Assembly (NCBI GenBank): GCA_958298945.1
Contig: OY282608.1
Location: forward strand, 18,267,933-18,331,932
Direction of reading: 5' to 3'
DNA: 64,000 bases
Origin: Atherix ibis
Lineage: Eukaryota > Arthropoda > Insecta > Diptera > Athericidae
Shown here: positions 54,467-64,000 of the stretch, piece by piece
How the letters are laid out: each line of letters opens with the position of its first letter
Numbering within the stretch: position 1 is the first letter of the stretch
The notes under the pieces: generated by a model
Told to the model about the DNA's origin: nothing
What the model saw: the letters and a program-made list of their open reading frames with translations, nothing else
The model's database searches: none
Translations under genes and position numbers: made by a program

Positions 54467-56700
54467 CTAACAAGCCAACAAGCCAACAAACCAACAAACC
54501 AACAAGCCAACAATCCAACACACCAACAAACCAACAAACCAATAAACCAACAAACCAACAAACCAACAAGCCAACAAACCAACAAACCAACAAGCCAACA
54601 AGCCAACAAACCAACAAACCAACAAGCTAACAAACCAACAAGCCAACAAACCAACAAACCAACAAACCAAGTAACCAAAAAGCCAACAAACTAACAAACC
54701 AACAAGCCAACAAGCCAACAAACCAACAAACCAACAAAGCAACAAGACAACAAGCCAACAAACCAACAAACTAACAAGCCAACAAACCAACAAACCAACA
54801 AACCAACAAGCCAACAAACCAACAAACAAATAAACCAACAAACCAACAAACCAACAAACCAACAAACCAACAAACCAACAAACCAACAAACCAACAAACC
54901 AACAAACCAAAAAACCAACAAACCAACAAACCAATAAACCAACAAGCCAACAAGCCAACAAACCAACAAAACAACAAGCCAACAAGCCAACAAACCAACA
55001 AACCAACAAGCTAACAAACCAACAAACCAACAAACTAACAAGCCAACAAACCAACAAACAAATAAACCAATAAACCAAAAAACCAACAAACCAACAAACC
55101 AACAAACCAACAAACCAACAAGCCAACAAGCCAACAAACCAACAAACCAACAAACCAACAAGCCAACAAACCAACAAGCCAACAAACCAACAAGCCAACA
55201 ATCCAACAAACCAACAAACCAACAAACCAATAAACCAACAAACCAACAAACCAACAAGCCAACAAACCAACAAACCAACAAGCCAACAAGCCAACAAACC
55301 AACAAACCAACAAGCTAACAAACCAACAAGCCAACAAACCAACAAACCAACAAACCAAGTAACCAAAAAGCCAACAAACTAACAAACCAACAAGCCAACA
55401 AGCCAACAAACCAACAAAACAACAAAGTAACAAGACAACAAGCCAACAAACCAACAAACTAACAAGCCAACAAACCAACAAACCAACAAACCAACAAGCC
55501 AACAAACCAACAAACAAATAAACCAACAAACCAACAAACCAACAAACCAACAAACCAACAAACCAACAAACCAACAAACCAACAAACCAACAAACCAAAA
55601 TACCAACAAACCAACAAACCAATATACCAACAAGCCAACAAGCCAACAAACCAACAAAACCACAAGCCAACAAGCCAACAAACCAACAAACCAACAAGCT
55701 AACAAACCAACAAACCAACAAACTAACAAGCCAACAAACCAACAAACAAATAAACCAATAAACCAAAAAACCAACAAACCAACAAACCAACAAACCAACA
55801 AACCAACAAGCCAACAAGCCAACAAACCAACAAACCAACAAACCAACAAGCCAACAAACCAACAAGCCAACAAACCAACAAACCAACAAACCAAGTAACC
55901 AAAAAGCCAACAAACTAACAAACCAACAAGCCAACAAGCCAACAAGCCAACAATCCAACAAACCAACAAATCAACAAGCCAACAAGCCAACAAACCAACA
56001 AACCGACAAGCCAACAAACCAACAAACCAACAAGCCAACAAGCCAACAAACCAACAAGCCAACAAGCCAACAAACCAACAAGCCAACAAGCCAAAAAACC
56101 AACAAGCCAACAAGCCAACAAACCAACAAACCAACAAACCAACAAACCAACAAGCCAACAAACCAATAAACCAAAAAACCAACAAACCAACAAACCAAGT
56201 AACCAAACAGCCAACAAACTAACAAACCAACAAGCCAACAAACCAACAAACCAACAAGCCAACAAGCCAACAAACCAACAAACCAACAAGCCAACAAACC
56301 AACAAACCAACAAACCAACAAACCAAAAAACCAACAAACCAACAAACCAACAAACCAACAAACGAACAAGCCAACAAGCCAACAAACCAACAAACCAACA
56401 AACCAACAAGCCAACAAACCAACAAGCCAACAATCCAACAAACCAACAAACCAAGTAACCAAAAAGACAACAAGCCAACAAGCCAACAAACCAACAAGCC
56501 AACAAGCCAACAAACCAACAAACCAACAAGCTAACAAACCAACAATCCAACAAACCAACAAACCAACAAACCAAGTAACCAAAAAGCCAATAAACTAACA
56601 AACCAACAAGCCAACAAGCCAACAAACCAACAAACCAACAAAGCAACAAGCCAACAAGCCAACAAACCAACAAACCAACAAGCTAACAAACCAACAAAAA
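54467..56700. repeat. 2.24-kb tandem unit, copy 2
   Basis: Tandem copy of 52,227-54,466. It is followed by a 7-bp unit (AACAAAAAACAAACC context) near 56,694 that shifts the register by one. That junction recurs near 58,049 and 62,413, in each case in the same position relative to the preceding boxes. Confidence 0.85.
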
Positions 56701-57339
56701 ACAAACCAACAAACCAACAAACCAAGTAACCAAAAAGCCAATAAACTAACATACCAACAAGCCAACCAGCCAACAAACCAACAAACCAACAAAGCAACAA
56801 GCCAACAAGCCAACAAACCAACAAACCAACAAACCAAGTAACCAAAAAGCCAACAAACCAACAAACCAACAAGCCAACAAGCCAACAAACCAACAAACCA
56901 ACAAAGCAACAAGCCAACAAGCCAACAAACGAACAAACCAACAAAGCAATAAGCCAACAAGCCAACAAACCAACAAACCAACAAGCCAACAAACCAACAA
57001 ACCAACAAACCAACAAACCAACAAACCAACAAACCAACAAACCAACAAACCAACAAGCCAACAAGCCAACAAACCAACAAGCCAACAAACCAACAAACCA
57101 ACAAAGCAACAAGCCAACAAGCCAACAAACGAACAAACCAACAAAGCAATAAGCCAACAAGCCAACAAACCCACAAACCAACAAGCCAACAAACCAACAA
57201 ACCAACAAACCAACAAATCAACAAACCAACAAACCAACAAACCAACAAACCAACAAGCCAACAAGCCAACAAACCAACAAACCAACAAACCAAAAAACCA
57301 ACAAACCAACAAACCAACAAACCAACAAACCAACAAACT

Positions 57340-58250
57340 AACAAGCCAACAAGCCAACAAACCAACAAACTAACAAACCAACAAGCCAACAAACCAACAA
57401 ACCAACAAGCCAACAAGCCAACAAACCAACAAGCCAACAAGCCAAAAAACCAACAAGCCAACAAGCCAACAAACCAACAAACCAACAAACCAACAAACCA
57501 ACAAGCCAACAAACCAATAAACCAAAAAACCAACAAACCAACAAACCAAGTAACCAAACAGCCAACAAACTAACAAACCAACAAGCCAACAAACCAACAA
57601 ACCAACAAGCCAACAAGCCAACAAACCAACAAACCAACAAGCCAACAAACCAACAAACCAACAAACCAACAAACCAAAAAACCAACAAACCAACAAACCA
57701 ACAAACCAACAAACGAACAAGCCAACAAGCCAACAAACCAACAAACCAACAAACCAACAAGCCAACAAACCAACAAGCCAACAATCCAACAAACCAACAA
57801 ACCAAGTAACCAAAAAGACAACAAGCCAACAAGCCAACAAACCAACAAGCCAACAAGCCAACAAACCAACAAACCAACAAGCTAACAAACCAACAATCCA
57901 ACAAACCAACAAACCAACAAACCAAGTAACCAAAAAGCCAATAAACTAACAAACCAACAAGCCAACAAGCCAACAAACCAGCAAACCAACAAAGCAACAA
58001 GCCAACAAGCCAACAAACCAACAAACCAACAAGCTAACAAACCAACAAAAAACAAACCAACAAACCAACAAACCAAGTAACCAAAAAGCCAATAAACTAA
58101 CATACCAACAAGCCAACCAGCCAACAAACCAACAAACCAACAAAGCAACAAGCCAACAAGCCAACAAACCAACAAACCAACAAACCAAGTAACCAAAAAG
58201 CCAACAAACCAACAAACCAACAAGCCAACAAGCCAACAAACCAACAAACC
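57340..58250. repeat. Partial 2.24-kb unit (right part only)
   Basis: Boxes 57,548, 57,804, 57,924, 58,075 and 58,187 repeat 56,197, 56,453, 56,573, 56,724 and 56,836 with constant offset 1,351 (168 octamers plus the 7-bp unit). It lacks the left half of the 2.24-kb unit. It joins sequence like 50.35-50.75 kb at its right. Confidence 0.8.
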
Positions 58251-58696
58251 AACAAATCAACAAGCCAACAAGCCAACAAACGAACAAACCAACAAAGCAA
58301 TAAGTCAACAAGCCAACAAACCAACAAACCAACAAGCCAACAAACCAACAAACCAACAAACCAACAAACCAACAAACCAACAAACCAACAAACCAACAAA
58401 CCAACAAACCAACAAGCCAACAAGCCAACAAACCAACAAGCCAACAAACCAACAAACCAACAAAGCAACAAGCCAACAAGCCAACAAACGAACAAACCAA
58501 CAAAGCAATAAGCCAACAAGCCAACAAACCCACAAACCAACAAGCCAACAAACCAACAAACCAACAAACCAACAAATCAACAAACCAACAAACCAACAAA
58601 CCAACAAACCAACAAGCCAACAAGCCAACAAACCAACAAACCAACAAACCAAAAAACCAACAAACCAACAAACCAACAAACCAACAAACCAACAAA

Positions 58697-61600
58697 CTAA
58701 CAAGCCAACAAGCCAACAAACCAACAAACTAACAAACCAACAAGCCAACAAACCAACAAACCAACAAGCCAACAAGCCAACAAACCAACAAACCAACAAA
58801 CCAAAAAACCAACAAACCAACAAACCAACAAACCAACAAACCAACAAACCAACAAGCCAACAAGCCAACAAACCAACAAACTAACAAGCCAACAAGCCAA
58901 CAAACCAACAAACCAACAAGCCAACAATCCAACAAACCAACAAACCAACAAACCAATAAACCAACAAACCAACAAACCAACAAGCCAACAAACCAACAAA
59001 CCAACAAGCCAACAAGCCAACAAACCAACAAACCAACAAGCTAACAAACCAACAAGCCAACAAACCAACAAACCAACAAACCAAGTAACCAAAAAGCCAA
59101 CAAACTAACAAACCAACAAGCCAACAAGCCAACAAACCAACAAACCAACAAAGCAACAAGACAACAAGCCAACAAACCAACAAACTAACAAGCCAACAAA
59201 CCAACAAACCAACAAACCAACAAGCCAACAAACCAACAAACAAATAAACCAACAAACCAACAAACCAATAAACCAACAAACCAACAAACCAACAAACCAA
59301 CAAACCAACAAACCAACAAACCAAAAAACCAACAAACCAACAAACCAATAAACCAACAAGCCAACAAGCCAACAAACCAACAAAACAACAAGCCAACAAG
59401 CCAACAAACCAACAAACCAACAAGCTAACAAACCAATAAACCAACAAACTAACAAGCCAACAAACCAACAAACAAATAAACCAATAAACCAAAAAACCAA
59501 CAAACCAACAAACCAACAAACCAACAAACCAACAAGCCAACAAGCCAACAAACCAACAAACCAACAAACCAACAAACCAAGTAACCAAAAAGCCAACAAA
59601 CTAACAAACCAACAAGCCAACAAGCCAACAAACCAACAAACCAACAAAGCAACAAGACAACAAGCCAACAAACCAACAAACTAACAAGCCAACAAACCAA
59701 CAAACCAACAAACCAACAAGCCAACAAACCAACAAACAAATAAACCAACAAACCAACAAACCAACAAACCAACAAACCAACAAACCAACAAACCAACAAA
59801 CCAACAAACCAACAAACCAACAAACCAACAAACCAACAAGCCAACAAGCCAACAAACCAACAAACTAACAAGCCAACAAGCCAACAAACCAACAAACCAA
59901 CAAGCCAACAATCCAACAAACCAACAAACCAACAAACCAATAAACCAACAAACCAACAAACCAACAAGCCAACAAACCAACAAACCAACAAGCCAACAAG
60001 CCAACAAACCAACAAACCAACAAGCTAACAAACCAACAAGCCAACAAACCAACAAACCAACAAGCCAACAAGCCAACAAACCAACAAACCAACAAACCAA
60101 AAAACCAACAAACCAACAAACCAACAAACCAACAAACCAACAAACCAACAAGCCAACAAGCCAACAAACCAACAAACTAACAAGCCAACAAGCCAACAAA
60201 CCAACAAACCAACAAGCCAACAATCCAACACACCAACAAACCAACAAACCAATAAACCAACAAACCAACAAACCAACAAGCCAACAAACCAACAAACCAA
60301 CAAGCCAACAAGCCAACAAACCAACAAACCAACAAGCTAACAAACCAACAAGCCAACAAACCAACAAACCAACAAACCAAGTAACCAAAAAGCCAACAAA
60401 CTAACAAACCAACAAGCCAACAAGCCAACAAACCAACAAACCAACAAAGCAACAAGACAACAAGCCAACAAACCAACAAACTAACAAGCCAACAAACCAA
60501 CAAACCAACAAACCAACAAGCCAACAAACCAACAAACAAATAAACCAACAAACCAACAAACCAATAAACCAACAAACCAACAAACCAACAAACCAACAAA
60601 CCAACAAACCAACAAACCAAAAAACCAACAAACCAACAAACCAATAAACCAACAAGCCAACAAGCCAACAAACCAACAAAACAACAAGCCAACAAGCCAA
60701 CAAACCAACAAACCAACAAGCTAACAAACCAACAAACCAACAAACTAACAAGCCAACAAACCAACAAACAAATAAACCAATAAACCAAAAAACCAACAAA
60801 CCAACAAACCAACAAACCAACAAACCAACAAGCCAACAAGCCAACAAACCAACAAACCAACAAACCAACAAGCCAACAAACCAACAAGCCAACAAACCAA
60901 CAAGCCAACAATCCAACAAACCAACAAACCAACAAACCAATAAACCAACAAACCAACAAACCAACAAGCCAACAAACCAACAAACCAACAAGCCAACAAG
61001 CCAACAAGCCAACAAACCAACAAACCAACAAGCTAACAAACCAACAAGCCAACAAACCAACAAACCAACAAACCAAGTAACCAAAAAGCCAACAAACTAA
61101 CAAACCAACAAGCCAACAAGCCAACAAACCAACAAAACAACAAAGTAACAAGACAACAAGCCAACAAACCAACAAACTAACAAGCCAACAAACCAACAAA
61201 CCAACAAACCAACAAGCCAACAAACCAACAAACAAATAAACCAACAAACCAACAAACCAACAAACCAACAAACCAACAAACCAACAAACCAACAAACCAA
61301 CAAACCAACAAACCAAAAAACCAACAAACCAACAAACCAATATACCAACAAGCCAACAAGCCAACAAACCAACAAAACCACAAGCCAACAAGCCAACAAA
61401 CCAACAAACCAACAAGCTAACAAACCAACAAACCAACAAACTAACAAGCCAACAAACCAACAAACAAATAAACCAATAAACCAAAAAACCAACAAACCAA
61501 CAAACCAACAAACCAACAAACCAACAAGCCAACAAGCCAACAAACCAACAAACCAACAAACCAACAAGCCAACAAACCAACAAGCCAACAAACCAACAAA

Positions 61601-62391
61601 CCAACAAACCAAGTAACCAAAAAGCCAACAAACTAACAAACCAACAAGCCAACAAGCCAACAAGCCAACAATCCAACAAACCAACAAATCAACAAGCCAA
61701 CAAGCCAACAAACCAACAAACCGACAAGCCAACAAACCAACAAACCAACAAGCCAACAAGCCAACAAACCAACAAGCCAACAAGCCAACAAACCAACAAG
61801 CCAACAAGCCAAAAAACCAACAAGCCAACAAGCCAACAAACCAACAAACCAACAAACCAACAAACCAACAAGCCAACAAACCAATAAACCAAAAAACCAA
61901 CAAACCAACAAACCGAGTAACCAAACAGCCAACAAACTAACAAACCAACAAGCCAACAAACCAACAAACCAACAAGCCAACAAGCCAACAAACCAACAAA
62001 CCAACAAGCCAACAAACCAACAAACCAACAAACCAACAAACCAAAAAACCAACAAACCAACAAACCAACAAACCAACAAACGAACAAGCCAACAAGCCAA
62101 CAAACCAACAAACCAACAAACCAACAAGCCAACAAACCAACAAGCCAACAATCCAACAAACCAACAAACCAAGTAACCAAAAAGACAACAAGCCAACAAG
62201 CCAACAAACCAACAAGCCAACAAGCCAACAAACCAACAAACCAACAAGCTAACAAACCAACAATCCAACAAACCAACAAACCAACAAACCAAGTAACCAA
62301 AAAGCCAATAAACTAACAAACCAACAAGCCAACAAGCCAACAAACCAACAAACCAACAAACCAACAAGCCAACAAGCCGACAAACCAACAA
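58697..62391. repeat. 8-kb higher-order repeat, right copy
   Basis: Repeats 50,747-54,441 with offset 7,950. After about 62,391 the sequence follows the 56.7-kb junction instead (boxes 62,442 and 62,554 match 56,724 and 56,836, offset 5,718). The right copy is thus a mosaic of two copies of the 2.24-kb unit. The box at 61,915 carries a C-G change (GAGT for AAGT). Confidence 0.85.
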
Positions 62392-64000
62392 ACCAACAAG
62401 CTAACAAACCAACAAAAAACAAACCAACAAACCAACAAACCAAGTAACCAAAAAGCCAATAAACTAACATACCAACAAGCCAACCAGCCAACAAACCAAC
62501 AAACCAACAAAGCAACAAGCCAACAAGCCAACAAACCAACAAACCAACAAACCAAGTAACCAAAAAGCCAACAAACCAACAAACCAACAAGCCAACAAGC
62601 CAACAAACCAACAAACCAACAAAGCAACAAGCCAACAAGCCAACAAACGAACAAACCAACAAAGCAATAAGCCAACAAGCCAACAAACCAACAAACCAAC
62701 AAGCCAACAAACCAACAAACCAACAAACCAACAAACCAACAAACCAACAAACCAACAAACCAACAAACCAACAAGCCAACAAGCCAACAAACCAACAAAC
62801 CAACAAACCAAAAAACCAACAAACCAACAAACCAACAAACCAACAAACTAACAAGCCAACAAGCCAACAAACCAACAAACTGACAAACCAACAAGCCAAC
62901 AAACCAACAAACCAACAAGCCAACAAGCCAACAAACCAACAAACCAACAAACCAAAAAACCAACAAACCAACAAACCAACAAACCAACAAACCAACAAAC
63001 CAACAAGCCAACAAGCCAACAAACTAACAAACTAACAAGCCAACAAGCCAACAAACCAACAAACCAACAAGCCAACAAGCCAACAAACCAACAAACCAAC
63101 AAACCAATAAACCAACAAACCAACAAACCAACAAGCCAACAAGCCAACAAACCAACAAACCAACAAGCCAACAAGCCAACAAACCAACAAACCAACAAGC
63201 TAACAAACCAACAAGCCAACAAACCAACAAACCAACAAACCAAGTAACCAAAAAGCCAACAAACTAACAAACCAACAAGCCAACAAGCCAACAAACCAAC
63301 AAACCAACAAAGCAACAAGACAACAAGCCAACAAACCAACAAACTAACAAGCCAACAAACCAACAAACCAACAAACCAACAAGCCAACAAACCAACAAAC
63401 AAATAAACCAACAAACCAACAAACCAACCAACCAACAAACCAACAAACCAACAAACCAAAAAACCAACAAACCAGCAAACCAACAAACCAACAAACCAAC
63501 AAGCCAACAAGCCAACAAACCAACAAAACAACAAGCCAACATGCCAACAAACCAACAAACCAACAAGCTAACAAACCAACAAACCAACAAACCAACAAGC
63601 CAACAAACCAACAAACAAATAAACCAATAAACCAAAAAACCAACAAACCAACAAACCAACAAACCAACAAACCAACAAGCCAACAAGCCAACAAACCAAC
63701 AAACCAACAAACCAAAAAGCCAACAAACCAACAAGCCAACAAACCAACAAACCAACAAACCAAGTAACCAAAAAGCCAACAAACTAACAAACCAACAAGC
63801 CAACAAGCCAACAAGCCAACAAATCAACAAACCAACAAATCAACAAGCCAACAAGCCAACAAACCAACAGACCGACAAGCCAACAAGCCAACAAACCAAC
63901 AAAGCAACAAGCCAACAAGCCAACAAACCAACAAACCAACAAGCCAACAAACCAACAAACCAACAAACTAACAAACCAACAAACCAACAAACCAACAAAT
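62392..64000. repeat. Octamer array to the window end
   Basis: Boxes at 62,442, 62,554, 63,242 and 63,762. The first part matches 56,700-57,050; the part after 63,242 resembles 59,083-59,579 and 51,133-51,629 but with a shorter A-unit run and an added CAACCAACC unit near 63,428. The array continues past the last base with no change of character. Confidence 0.75.

Larger units (their letters stand above)
1..64000. repeat. Giant octamer satellite array (consensus AACCAACA) filling the whole window
   Basis: Every line of the sequence parses as AACCAACA or a one- to two-base variant of it. The commonest variant is the G-unit AGCCAACA. Others are AACTAACA, AACCAAAA, AAGCAACA, AACGAACA, AATCAACA, AACCAATA, AACAAACA, AACCGACA, AACCAAGT and ACGCCAAC-type units. 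No stretch of even 50 bp departs from the octamer pattern. The strands are extremely asymmetric: the + strand carries CC doublets every 8 nt, and the - strand carries GG doublets in a TTTGTT context. The array runs off both window ends. It is not interrupted by a transposon, gene or spacer. By structure it is a minisatellite-derived higher-order satellite; I do not recognise the family, and no host can be assigned from it. The chance that any part encodes a conventional gene is small. Confidence 0.97.

Noticed and set aside
1..64000. CRISPR array
   Set aside because: Units are contiguous, with no unique spacers of regular length and no cas-like gene. The spaced boxes have only more octamer repeat between them.
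1..64000. Telomeric repeat tract (G strand GGTTTGTT)
   Set aside because: The strand bias is telomere-like, but the unit has only two Gs, matches no telomere motif I know, is heavily diverged, and is arranged in large segmental duplications. Terminal telomeres are homogeneous. A very old internal telomere-like origin cannot be excluded.
1..64000. tRNA, rRNA, other structured RNA, transposon or insertion sequence
   Set aside because: An A/C-only strand cannot form the needed stems, and no terminal inverted repeat, target duplication or transposase-like frame was seen.

Overview
The window is one uninterrupted tandem array from the first base to the last. The ancestral unit is the octamer AACCAACA (A-unit), on the other strand TGTTGGTT. 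I found no unique-sequence island, gene, RNA gene, insertion sequence, CRISPR array or replication signal. The + strand is almost only A and C, with G mainly from one recurrent variant, AGCCAACA (G-unit), and T at roughly 1-2% by eye. Overall GC is about 40%, also by eye. Many long reading frames exist on the - strand and several on the + strand, but they follow from the arithmetic of an 8-bp repeat and I call none of them a gene.

The array has three levels. Level 1 is the octamer, which stays in strict 8-bp register for many kilobases: box positions from 3,990 to 11,230 and from 50,181 to 56,573 show no net phase change. Level 2 is a four-octamer punctuation box: AACCAAGT, then AACCAAAA, then AGCCAACA, then AACTAACA. 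It occurs about 175 times with subfamily variants, 40 to about 900 bp apart. Level 3 is a set of nested segmental duplications of about 0.32, 0.77, 1.2, 1.66, 2.2-2.3, 3.6, about 6 and about 8 kb. Most size differences between copies are whole numbers of octamers.

Layout: 1-2,095 is a 1.2-kb duplication. 2,096-6,327 holds smaller modules. 6,328-9,536 is a 1.66-kb duplication. 9,502-27,970 holds three copies of a super-repeat of about 6 kb; the first contains a 2,273-bp tandem duplication, the second carries exact-unit deletions and the third is shortened. 27,970-29,735 is the least duplicated stretch. 30,992-42,070 is a second pair of about 6 kb. 41,840-49,045 is a 3.6-kb tandem duplication. 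50,747-64,000 is a nested 2.24-kb / 7.95-kb higher-order repeat.

Organism: it cannot be identified from this window. A gene-free satellite of at least 64 kb with nested higher-order repeats is most familiar from eukaryotic heterochromatin, so I lean to a eukaryote with low confidence. A large prokaryotic or extrachromosomal element is not excluded. Both ends lie inside the array, so its full length is unknown. All coordinates, box counts and duplication offsets were read by eye and may be off by a few bases.
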